From assembly GCA_046758865.1 (NCBI GenBank), contig JBHIBD010000045.1, forward strand, positions 1-16,943: DNA of 16,943 nt, in the 5' to 3' direction. Under the pieces are notes generated by a model. It made no database searches and was not told the DNA's origin. It saw only the letters and a program-made list of their open reading frames with translations. Below, one piece after another: positions 8,101 to 15,083 of this stretch. This DNA is from JBHIBD01 sp046758865. Its GTDB lineage: Bacteria; Planctomycetota; Brocadiia; Brocadiales; Bathyanammoxibiaceae. The position numbers and the translations under genes were made by a program. How positions within the stretch are numbered: position 1 is the first letter of the stretch; every line of letters starts with the position of its first letter.

Positions 8101-8427
8101 CGAATCATGGCCACAAGGGGCACCGCCAGGGCAATCGCACAGGAGGGCATAAACGTCAAGGATGTCCTCAAGGTCATAGAAGGCAGCCCTAACGTGGTAG
8201 ATTATCTGAAAAAAGGCGAAATACAACTGGTAATAAACACCACAGAGGGTAATATTGCCGAGAAAGACTCTTACTCCGTCCGCCGAACTGCACTGGTATA
8301 TCACATACCGTACTTTACCACCCTCTCCGGTGCCACTGCCGCTACAAGGGGTATAGAAGCCATGCTTAAAGAGACCCTCGAAGTGAAATCCCTCCAAGAG
8401 TACTACGCCGAACTTGAGCCCCGGTAG
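5197..8427 (+). CDS. carB: Carbamoyl-phosphate synthase large chain
   Basis: The ATP-dependent synthetase chain that makes carbamoyl phosphate from bicarbonate, CarA-derived ammonia and two ATP. Its 1076 residues match the usual 1070-1080. The first half is the carboxyphosphate domain, opening MPKRTDIQK and GSGPIVIGQACEFDYSG (about 13-30), with ATP-grasp region RPSFTLGGAGGN. The homologous second half starts near residue 560 with GSGPNRIGQGIEFDY and has RPSYILGGRAM. These are the two ancient tandem ATP-grasp units typical of the family. The C-terminal MGS allosteric domain (about 946-1076) follows and in relatives binds UMP or ornithine. ATG 5197 gives the conserved N-terminus. No Shine-Dalgarno is obvious between the preceding palindrome and the start. 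No frameshift or missing segment is apparent. Confidence 0.98.
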   Translation: MPKRTDIQKILIIGSGPIVIGQACEFDYSGTQACKALREEGFEIVLVNSNPATIMTDPEMADSTYIEPLVPDVLERIIEKERPQALLPTLGGQTALNLAVSLAESGVLEQYDVELIGAGLDAIKKAEDRSLFKESMNQIGLGVPPSRYVKTMEEAIDIVGRIGGFPVIIRPSFTLGGAGGNIARDIEEYKELVRHGLDLSPVHEVLIEHSVLGWKEYELEVMRDAKDNVVIICSIENLDPMGIHTGDSITVAPAQTLTDREYQLMRDAAIKIIREIGVDTGGSNIQFAVNQDTGEMLAIEMNPRVSRSSALASKATGFPIAKIAAKLAVGYTLDEIPNDITRYTPASFEPTIDYCVVKYPRFNFEKFPEADERLTTQMKSVGEVMAIGRTFKEALGKAVRSLEIDRHGLRLEFSRGMTDDQKRTAVRERLAGPTWDRLWYVAEGLRMGISIDELYGLTKIDPWFLHNVKEIIDIEGRVKAERFLGPETLREAKGAGVSDSRLAQLTDSTESSVRTLRHKHGIRPVYKRVDTCAAEFKAYTPYLYSTYETECEAEPTDRKKVIILGSGPNRIGQGIEFDYCCVHSVMALREMGYETIMVNCNPETVSTDYDTSDRLYFEPLTLEDTLEIVAKENPLGVIVQFGGQTPLKLAVPLEKEGIKILGTSPESIDRAEDRERFAQLLRKLGLKQPDNGCARSLEEAVETAEAIGYPILLRPSYILGGRAMQVVFDKESLDKYIHRATEVSPSHPVLIDKFLEDAVEIDVDAVADGKDILIGGVMEHIEAAGIHSGDSSCAIPPHSLKRSILEELERQTKLLALELNVKGLINIQYAVKDDEVFVLEVNPRASRTVPFVSKAIGIPLAKVATKAIVGATLREIGIHTRHEFPYTAVKEAVLPFIKFPGADTILGPEMKSTGEVMGLDSNFGTAYAKSQMGQDGCLPTVGTVFISVKNRDKPQAVNIAKTLHGLGFRIMATRGTARAIAQEGINVKDVLKVIEGSPNVVDYLKKGEIQLVINTTEGNIAEKDSYSVRRTALVYHIPYFTTLSGATAATRGIEAMLKETLEVKSLQEYYAELEPR

Positions 8428-8453
8428 TAAATCCTCTCTAAAGATAGAATGCC

Positions 8454-8482
8454 TTGACACTTGTAATGGAATCTGATTAAAT
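8454..8482 (+). promoter_or_regulatory. Possible upstream promoter after carB
   Basis: TTGACA (8454-8459), a 17-base spacer and TTAAAT (8477-8482, 4 of 6), with TG one base before the -10 as in extended -10 promoters. The start would be near 8489, giving a secA leader of about 190 bases that includes the GC-rich hairpins. It is weaker than the proximal secA promoter and may be coincidental. Confidence 0.4.
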
Positions 8483-8634
8483 GAGCAAAATTTGTCATGC
8501 TGTTACAAGGCTATCTACAACAACGGGTTTTGGGCGGGCGCTAGGGCACCTGTTCGCCTTAGGCGGATTGGGGCCCCATCCCAACCATGCTCCCCACACC
8601 GATGAAGAGGGCGGCTGCATCTCTACCTCCCATT

Positions 8635-8674
8635 TTGATATTTCTACAGAGGTGCGTTATAATAGCCTTGAGGT
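8635..8674 (+). promoter_or_regulatory. Strong secA promoter with an overlapping ribosome-binding site
   Basis: TTGATA (8635-8640), a 17-base spacer and TATAAT (8658-8663), matching consensus at 11 of 12 positions. The predicted transcription start is near 8670. The Shine-Dalgarno GAGGT (8670-8674) lies 6 bases before the secA ATG at 8681. The 5' leader would therefore be only about 11 bases, with the ribosome-binding site at its very tip. Confidence 0.75.
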
Positions 8675-8680
8675 AAGATT

Positions 8681-11281
8681 ATGATACTTGATTACATCAC
8701 AAAGGGGATGAACCGAATCTTTGGCTCGGCCAATGAGCGAGCCCTAGCGGAGCTCTGGCCCGTAGTGGAGCAGATAAACTCCTTTGAGCCAAAGATGAAG
8801 GTCCTATCAGATGCCCAGCTCAGGGCCAAGACCGACGAATTCAGAAAGAGGTTAGAGGCCGGAGAAACCCTGGAAGACCTCTTGCCAGAGGCATTTGCCG
8901 TGGTCAGGGAGGCCTCAAGCCGTGTGCCACGCTCACCAAACCCTGAGATAGAACCCTTTACCATGCGCCACTTCGACGTCCAGCTCATAGGCGGGGTAGT
9001 TCTCCATCAGGGCAAGATTGCAGAGATGGCCACGGGCGAGGGTAAGACCCTGGTCGCCATACTACCGGCATATCTTAACGCGCTCACAGGTAAGGGCGTA
9101 CACATAGTAACGGTAAATGACTATCTGGCCAAGAGGGACCGCGACTGGATGGGCCCGGTGTTCGAGTTTCTGGGCATGTCAACAGGTGCAATCCAAAGCA
9201 ACCAGAGCTACAGTGAAAAGAAGGCCGCCTATCAGTGTGACATCACGTATGGCACAAATAACGAGTTCGGCTTCGACTATCTAAGGGACAACATGCGCAC
9301 AAGCGCAGAAGAGCAGGTACAGAAAAAACTCAATTACGCCATAATTGACGAGGTGGATAGCATCCTTGTAGACGAGGCCCGAACCCCTCTCATAATTTCC
9401 GGCCCTGCAGAGGAGTCTACAGAGCGCTACTACGTTGCCGACCGTATCGCCCGCCGCCTGAGGAAGGACAAGCATTTTGAGATAAAAGAGAAGGAAAAAC
9501 TCACACACCTCACCGACGCAGGGATAGAGGAGGTAGAGAGCCAACTGGGCGTAGGAAGCATGTATACAGAGAAGAACATGGAGTGGCCACACTTCATCGA
9601 GCAAGCCCTTCGTGCCCACCACCTGTTCAAAAGAGACACAGACTATATCGTAAAAGAAGGCCAGGTGATCATTGTTGACGAATTCACCGGCCGGCTTATG
9701 GAAGGAAGGGTGTGGAGCGATGGCCTGCATCAGGCCATAGAGGCCAAGGAACACCTGAAGATAAAGGAAGAAAACCAGACCCTCGCAACCATCACCCTTC
9801 AGAACTATTTCAGGCTATACGACAAACTTGCAGGTATGACGGGCACCGCAGCCACGGAGGCAGTAGAGTTTGATAGGATATACAAACTACAGGTAGTGGT
9901 CATTCCCACTAATAAGCCCCTCAGGCGAGAAAATTTCCCTGATAAGGTCTATCGAACGGAGAAGGAAAAATGGACGGCCATTGAGGAAGAGATTATGGAG
10001 GTACACAAAACCGGCAGACCCATCTTGGTGGGCACTGTGTCTATAGAAAAGTCCGAAATGCTCAGCGAGAAGTTGAACCGCCTGGGTATCAAGCACGAGG
10101 TCCTAAACGCAAAACAACATGAACGTGAGGCCCACATCATAGCAAAGGCTGGCCAGATGGGCCATGTTACTGTGTCAACCAACATGGCCGGTAGGGGCAC
10201 AGACATTGTGCTGGGAGAAGGAGTGGCTGAGTTGGGCGGACTCCACGTCGTCGGCACCGAGAGACATGAAGCCAGGCGTATCGATAACCAGCTCCGCGGC
10301 CGTGCGGGCAGGCAGGGCGACCCCGGTTCCTCAAGATTTTACGTCGCACTTAATGACGACCTGATGCGTATCTTCGCCTCAGAAAGAGTCAGCTCACTTC
10401 TAAAGAGAATCGGCATGGAAGATGGCATGGCCATTGAACATAGCATGGTCACCAACGCCATCGAACGTGCCCAAAAGAAGGTGGAGGAACACAACTTCGA
10501 GATTCGTAAACATCTCCTCGAGTACGATGAGGTGATGGACGAACAGCGTAAGACCATCTACGCGTGGCGCCAGAATTGTCTCGAGGGAAAAAATCTAAGG
10601 AACGACGTCCTGAAAATGGTTGAGGACTGCGTGCTGGACTACGTGGACTATTACATACCTGACCATGATGAAAGTGAGGGGGACACGAAGGGCCTAGCCA
10701 GATGGTTTAGTCAGAAATTTGGCGTAGAGCTCGATACTGAAGAATTTGCTGGGAAAACGAGGGAAGACATAGAGAAACAACTCGTAGAAAAGGCCATAGA
10801 GCTTTACCACCAACGGGAGCTCGAGATAGGGGAAGAAGATATCAGGAAACTCGAACAATTCCTTATCCTCGAGAAGGTAGATTCAAAGTGGAAAGACCAC
10901 CTCTACGCAATGGATAACCTCAAGAGTGGCATAGGCCTCAGGGGTTACGCCCAGATAGACCCCAAAATAGAGTATAAACGTGAGGCCTTTGATATGTTCC
11001 AGAACATGATGGCCTCCATAAGAGAAGAATTGATTGACCTGCTCTTCAAGATAAAGATAGAAAAAGAGGCCGCACGTTTAGTGCACAGGGTATGGAATAT
11101 TGAGAATTTTGTCTACCAAGACACCTCGCTTATGGAGAAAAAACCACAACCACAAGCCACCACTGCAACGGCAGAGCAAGAGAGGCGGACAGAACCCATT
11201 CGCGTAGGGACAAAAGTAGGAAGAAACCAGCCATGTCCCTGTGGCAGTGGAAAGAAATACAAACAGTGTTGCGGTAGATAG
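8681..11281 (+). CDS. secA: Protein translocase ATPase SecA
   Basis: Motor ATPase that pushes unfolded preproteins through SecYEG. Its 866 residues are close to the usual bacterial length. The Walker A motif is MATGEGKT (116-123) and the Walker B motif is DEVD (223-226). The preprotein cross-linking region follows. NBD2 carries STNMAGRGTDIVLG and QLRGRAGRQGDPGSSRF. The helical scaffold region includes HLLEYDEVMDEQR. After a charged, low-complexity linker, the tail ends in CPCGSGKKYKQCC (C852, C854, C863, C864), the zinc-binding motif that contacts SecB or ribosomes. It starts at ATG 8681 with GAGGT 6 bases upstream. It heads a tight operon, with waaA beginning 3 bases after its stop. All helicase motifs are intact. 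Confidence 0.98.
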   Translation: MILDYITKGMNRIFGSANERALAELWPVVEQINSFEPKMKVLSDAQLRAKTDEFRKRLEAGETLEDLLPEAFAVVREASSRVPRSPNPEIEPFTMRHFDVQLIGGVVLHQGKIAEMATGEGKTLVAILPAYLNALTGKGVHIVTVNDYLAKRDRDWMGPVFEFLGMSTGAIQSNQSYSEKKAAYQCDITYGTNNEFGFDYLRDNMRTSAEEQVQKKLNYAIIDEVDSILVDEARTPLIISGPAEESTERYYVADRIARRLRKDKHFEIKEKEKLTHLTDAGIEEVESQLGVGSMYTEKNMEWPHFIEQALRAHHLFKRDTDYIVKEGQVIIVDEFTGRLMEGRVWSDGLHQAIEAKEHLKIKEENQTLATITLQNYFRLYDKLAGMTGTAATEAVEFDRIYKLQVVVIPTNKPLRRENFPDKVYRTEKEKWTAIEEEIMEVHKTGRPILVGTVSIEKSEMLSEKLNRLGIKHEVLNAKQHEREAHIIAKAGQMGHVTVSTNMAGRGTDIVLGEGVAELGGLHVVGTERHEARRIDNQLRGRAGRQGDPGSSRFYVALNDDLMRIFASERVSSLLKRIGMEDGMAIEHSMVTNAIERAQKKVEEHNFEIRKHLLEYDEVMDEQRKTIYAWRQNCLEGKNLRNDVLKMVEDCVLDYVDYYIPDHDESEGDTKGLARWFSQKFGVELDTEEFAGKTREDIEKQLVEKAIELYHQRELEIGEEDIRKLEQFLILEKVDSKWKDHLYAMDNLKSGIGLRGYAQIDPKIEYKREAFDMFQNMMASIREELIDLLFKIKIEKEAARLVHRVWNIENFVYQDTSLMEKKPQPQATTATAEQERRTEPIRVGTKVGRNQPCPCGSGKKYKQCCGR

Positions 11282-11284
11282 CCT

Positions 11285-12592
11285 ATGCCCGTTGTCTTCG
11301 ACTCCCTCTATCTGACTGCTACCCTCCTGGCAACACCCTATATATTGGCCAAAATGTTCACAAGCGAGCGCTTCCGCGCGGGCCTATCTCAGAGACTGGG
11401 CAGGCTGCCAACACGCCAAAACAACGGGCCCTGCTTCTGGGTTCACGCCGCATCCGTAGGTGAGGTAAACACGGCTGCTGCGCTTGTAAAGGCTATGGAG
11501 GAAGAATTTCCTGACTGGGATATAATCATATCCACTTCCACCAATACCGGATTCTCTAATGCCAAGCAAAAATTTGAGAATAAGCTTGTTTTTTACTTTC
11601 CCCTCGACTTCAGTTGGATAGACCAGAAGGCCCTTACGCTCCTGCAGCCCAGTTGCATCGTACTGGTAGAGCTCGAGATATGGCCAAATTTCCTAGTAGC
11701 AACCTCTGAAAGGAAAATCCCTGTGGTGCTAGTTAACGGAAGGATATCGAAAAGATCCCAAAAGTTCTTCAAGGCCATGGGATTCCTATCCAGGGTGTTC
11801 TCTCAGAGTTTATCCGCCCCAGGCAACATCTACTGTGTGCGCACTCATGCGGATGCCTCTCGATTCCTCGAACTTGGCATACCAGAGGAAAAGGTAGTAA
11901 TCACTGGCACCATGAAGTACGATAATCTACCCGTTGATGTCCCTGAAGGTATAAAGGAACAGCTACGACACTCCTTTAGAATAGGTACCAAGGACTTAGT
12001 ACTTGTGGGAGGAAGCACCCACCCCGGGGAAGAAGATATATTGCTTAGAACCCTTAAGACCCTGAAAGCCACCTTCCCCACGTTGAGGCTCATCCTTGTC
12101 CCACGTCACATAGAACGGGCCAAAGAGGTAGAAGGGCTTATAAAGGCCCTAGAATTCTCTCCTGTAAGAAAGTCTGTACTGGATAAGGCAGGGACTTTTG
12201 GCTCAGAGCCTGGTAATACCGTGGTATTAGTTGACACAATAGGGGAGCTAACCAATGTATATTCCCTGGCAGACTGTGTGTTTGTTGGCAAGAGCCTCAA
12301 GGGCCGAGGTGGCCAAAATATCATGGAGCCCGCGGCCCTAGCAAGGCCCACGGTTTTCGGCCCAAATATGACCAATTTTGAGGAGGAGATGCACTTGCTG
12401 TTGAGGGCAAACGCTGCTACAATGATTCGCAACGAACAAGACCTCTTGGGCACAGTAAAGGATATTCTTAGCAATCCTAGAGAGGCAGAGGAAATGGGTC
12501 TCAGGGCCCGTGAGACGGTGCTCAGACAGAGAGGGGCCACTTCCCGCAACCTGGAGGTACTAAAAAAATCTTTAAAAGGAGATTCCCGATAA
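11285..12592 (+). CDS. waaA: 3-deoxy-D-manno-octulosonic acid (Kdo) transferase
   Basis: Transfers Kdo from CMP-Kdo to lipid IVA, building the inner core of lipopolysaccharide at the cytoplasmic face of the inner membrane. Its 435 residues are typical. The hydrophobic N-terminus (about 4-24) is the membrane anchor, followed by a basic stretch. HAASVGE holds E60, the position of the known catalytic base in this family. VELEIWPNF and the C-terminal nucleotide-sugar region GRGGQNIMEPAALARPTVFGP are strong family marks. It lies between secA (3 bases) and metK (0 bases), with no other LPS genes alongside. No clear Shine-Dalgarno precedes it, so translation is probably coupled to secA termination. 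The number of Kdo residues added cannot be told from the sequence. Confidence 0.95.
   Translation: MPVVFDSLYLTATLLATPYILAKMFTSERFRAGLSQRLGRLPTRQNNGPCFWVHAASVGEVNTAAALVKAMEEEFPDWDIIISTSTNTGFSNAKQKFENKLVFYFPLDFSWIDQKALTLLQPSCIVLVELEIWPNFLVATSERKIPVVLVNGRISKRSQKFFKAMGFLSRVFSQSLSAPGNIYCVRTHADASRFLELGIPEEKVVITGTMKYDNLPVDVPEGIKEQLRHSFRIGTKDLVLVGGSTHPGEEDILLRTLKTLKATFPTLRLILVPRHIERAKEVEGLIKALEFSPVRKSVLDKAGTFGSEPGNTVVLVDTIGELTNVYSLADCVFVGKSLKGRGGQNIMEPAALARPTVFGPNMTNFEEEMHLLLRANAATMIRNEQDLLGTVKDILSNPREAEEMGLRARETVLRQRGATSRNLEVLKKSLKGDSR
12574..12582 (+). promoter_or_regulatory. Ribosome-binding site of metK
   Basis: AAAAGGAGA lies inside the last codons of waaA, 10 bases ahead of ATG 12593, which directly abuts the waaA TAA. 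It supports this metK start and makes translation partly independent of waaA. Confidence 0.75.
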
Positions 12593-13786
12593 ATGAGAAA
12601 AGACAGGCACCTGTTTACATCTGAATCCGTTGCCGTAGGTCATCCAGATAAGATAGCAGACCAGATATCCGACGCCATACTGGACGCCATCTATGAAAAA
12701 GACCCTTATGCAAGGGTGGCGTGTGAAACACTGGTCAAGACAGGACTGGTACTGGTAGCCGGAGAGATAACCACCACCTCCCTCGTCGATATACCGGCCG
12801 TGGTAAGACAGGCCATAAAGGAGATTGGTTACACAGACACCTCCATGGGCTTTGACTGCCATACCTGCGCAGTGATTACGTGCCTCGACAGACAGTCCCC
12901 AGATATTGCCCTTGGTGTAGATGAGACAAAGGACAAGAAGTTGGGTGCAGGCGACCAGGGCATGATGATAGGCTACGCCTGCAATGAGACCCCCGAACTC
13001 ATGCCCCTACCCATCGTGCTAGCGCACAAGCTGGTAGAGGGCCTGGCACACCTAAGAGAAAGCGGTGAACTGCAGTATCTGAGGCCCGATGGCAAGTCAC
13101 AGGTAACGGTGGAGTATGAGGGAGACCGCCCCATCAGGGTGCACACCGTAGTGGTATCCACACAACACTCAGAAGACGTAGACCAACAAACCATCAAGAA
13201 AGACCTGACAGAGAAGCTTATAAAGAAGATAATCCCCACAGAGTACCTCGATAGCAAGACCATATACCATATAAATCCCACTGGGCGTTTCGTTGTAGGG
13301 GGACCGAAGGGAGACTGTGGCCTGACAGGTCGTAAGATAATCGTAGACACCTATGGTGGAAGGGCAAGACATGGTGGTGGTGCCTTTTCAGGAAAGGACC
13401 CCACAAAGGTAGACCGTAGCGCCCACTATGCGGCCAGATACGTGGCAAAGAACGTAGTAGCCGCAGGGCTTGCAGACAGGTGCGAGGTCCAGCTCTCGTA
13501 CGCCATAGGAGTATCCAAACCTACCAGCGTCCTTGTACACTGTGAAGGCACGGCCAAAATCGCAGAAGACAAGCTGGCGAAGATAGTGGAGAAGGTCTTT
13601 GACCTCACCCCGGCAGGCATCATTGACAAGCTCAGGCTCAGGAGGCCAATATATCGGGAAACAGCAAAATATGGACATTTCGGCCGGGAAGGCGAACTCT
13701 TTACCTGGGAAAAGACTGACATGGTGGACACACTCAGGCGCGAGGCCGGCATAAAGGAGGAACTACTACATGAGGCACGACGTTAA
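12593..13786 (+). CDS. metK: S-adenosylmethionine synthetase
   Basis: Makes S-adenosylmethionine from methionine and ATP in the cytoplasm. The 397-residue protein has the N-terminal ESVAVGHPDKIADQISDA with the ATP/Mg-binding His and Asp. The hexapeptide GAGDQG is at 118-123, and the P-loop-like nonapeptide GGGAFSGKD is at 261-269. This is the ordinary bacterial type, not the archaeal one. It begins immediately after the waaA stop with a good Shine-Dalgarno, and its last 17 bases overlap ahcY. The pairing with ahcY places synthesis of SAM and removal of its by-product in one transcript. SAM is also the cofactor of LipA in the divergent cluster. Confidence 0.98.
   Translation: MRKDRHLFTSESVAVGHPDKIADQISDAILDAIYEKDPYARVACETLVKTGLVLVAGEITTTSLVDIPAVVRQAIKEIGYTDTSMGFDCHTCAVITCLDRQSPDIALGVDETKDKKLGAGDQGMMIGYACNETPELMPLPIVLAHKLVEGLAHLRESGELQYLRPDGKSQVTVEYEGDRPIRVHTVVVSTQHSEDVDQQTIKKDLTEKLIKKIIPTEYLDSKTIYHINPTGRFVVGGPKGDCGLTGRKIIVDTYGGRARHGGGAFSGKDPTKVDRSAHYAARYVAKNVVAAGLADRCEVQLSYAIGVSKPTSVLVHCEGTAKIAEDKLAKIVEKVFDLTPAGIIDKLRLRRPIYRETAKYGHFGREGELFTWEKTDMVDTLRREAGIKEELLHEARR
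13753..13760 (+). promoter_or_regulatory. Ribosome-binding site of ahcY
   Basis: AAAGGAGG, an almost perfect Shine-Dalgarno, lies inside the 3' end of metK, 9 bases before ATG 13770. It fixes the ahcY start and explains how a gene overlapping metK by 17 bases is translated efficiently. Confidence 0.85.
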
Positions 13787-15032
13787 AGACCTAAAACTCG
13801 CACTTGAAGGAAGACGCAGAACAGCCTGGGCCGGCAGGGATATGCCGGTCCTAAAACTAATAAAAGAACGCTTTGAGAAGGAAAAACCCCTCGAGGGTAT
13901 AAGGCTGTCGGCCTGCCTCCACGTCACGGCGGAGACGGCGAACCTCATCAACACCCTCCAGGCAGGCGGCGCCCAGGTAGTCCTTTGTGCCTCAAACCCC
14001 TTATCCACGCAAGACGACGTGGCCGCCTCGATGGTAAACGATTCTGGAATACCTGTATTCGCCATAAAGGGTGAAGACAACAAGACATACTACGAACACA
14101 TAGAGGCAGCACTCGCCCATAAACCTCATATAACAATCGATGACGGTGCAGACCTCGTATCTGCCATACACAGCAGCCACCCCCAACTTTCGAAAGATGT
14201 CATGGGCAGTATGGAGGAGACTACTACAGGGTTAGTTAGACTGAGGGCCATGGCTAAGGACGGTGTACTCAAGTTCCCGGTTATTGCAGTAAACGACGCT
14301 GCTACCAAACACCTCTTCGATAATCGCTACGGCACGGGCCAGTCAACCCTGGACGGTATCATCAGGGCCACAAACATGCTGATAGCCGGCAGGACAGTGG
14401 TTATAGTGGGCTACGGCTGGTGTGGCAGGGGTGTGGCAATGCGGGCCAGGGGTATGGGGGCCAAGGTAGTAGTTACCGAGGTCGACCATGTCCGAGCGCT
14501 GGAGGCTGCCATGGACGGCTACTGGGTGATGCCCATGGAGGCTGCCGCTAAGGTCGGCGACCTATTCTGCACGCTTACGGGTGACGTCCACGTAATAAGA
14601 AAGGAACACTTCCTGGTGATGAAAGACGGTGCGGTGGTATGCAACTCTGGCCACTTCAACGTAGAAATAGATATAGACGGCCTCAACGAACTGGCCGTGA
14701 AGAAACACCATGAAGCAAGAAAATTCGTGGATGGATATGTTATGAAAGATGGCCGCACCATATACCTGCTGGCAGAGGGCAGATTGATAAACCTGGCATC
14801 CGCAGAGGGTCACCCATCATGCGTCATGGACATGAGCTTTTCTGTTCAGGCCCTGGCCACCGAGTATATTAAAAAGAATCACGGCACGTTGGAAAACCAC
14901 GTCTACGATGTACCGCGCGAGATAGATGAGTGGGTCGCCAGCCTAAAGCTAAAGTCAATGGGCATATCCATCGACTCATTGACAAAGGAACAGGAGAGGT
15001 ATCTGGTATCCTGGGAAGCTGGCACCGTCTAA
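13770..15032 (+). CDS. ahcY: Adenosylhomocysteinase (SAH hydrolase), short form
   Basis: Reversibly cleaves S-adenosylhomocysteine to adenosine and homocysteine using tightly bound NAD, relieving product inhibition of methyltransferases. The 420-residue length and lack of the roughly 40-residue insert mark the short form. Visible motifs are CLHVTAETANLI and STQDD near the substrate site and GQSTLDGIIRATN. The NAD-binding GYGWCG is at 214-219. HPSCVMDMSFSVQ is near the C-terminus. The tail ends LTKEQERYLVSWEAGTV, without the Lys-Tyr ending of long forms. It overlaps metK by 17 bases and has a strong Shine-Dalgarno. The downstream DUF1015 gene is in the same reading frame, after a single TAA. 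Confidence 0.97.
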   Translation: MRHDVKDLKLALEGRRRTAWAGRDMPVLKLIKERFEKEKPLEGIRLSACLHVTAETANLINTLQAGGAQVVLCASNPLSTQDDVAASMVNDSGIPVFAIKGEDNKTYYEHIEAALAHKPHITIDDGADLVSAIHSSHPQLSKDVMGSMEETTTGLVRLRAMAKDGVLKFPVIAVNDAATKHLFDNRYGTGQSTLDGIIRATNMLIAGRTVVIVGYGWCGRGVAMRARGMGAKVVVTEVDHVRALEAAMDGYWVMPMEAAAKVGDLFCTLTGDVHVIRKEHFLVMKDGAVVCNSGHFNVEIDIDGLNELAVKKHHEARKFVDGYVMKDGRTIYLLAEGRLINLASAEGHPSCVMDMSFSVQALATEYIKKNHGTLENHVYDVPREIDEWVASLKLKSMGISIDSLTKEQERYLVSWEAGTV

Positions 15033-15083
15033 TTCACATCCGGCAAACTGGCACGCAGTTTAATTCCACGTAAGGTAAAGAAG

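Larger units (their letters stand above)
8428..8680. other. Spacer between carB and secA with possible leader structure
   Basis: A 253-base spacer. It contains two promoter-like signals (8454-8482 and 8635-8663) and short GC-rich inverted repeats, CGCCTTAGGCG (8555-8565) and TGGGGCCCCA (8569-8578). A 67-codon open frame (8481-8684) overlaps the secA start by ATGA. I see no terminator with a T tract after carB. No recognised RNA gene or protein family could be assigned. Confidence 0.55.

Noticed and set aside
8559..8633. 24-residue minus-strand peptide with glycine-rich hydrophobic sequence (AAALFIGVGSMVGMG)
   Set aside because: It faintly resembles a membrane helix, but a 24-codon frame is expected by chance. 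It has no ribosome-binding site and lies opposite the secA leader.
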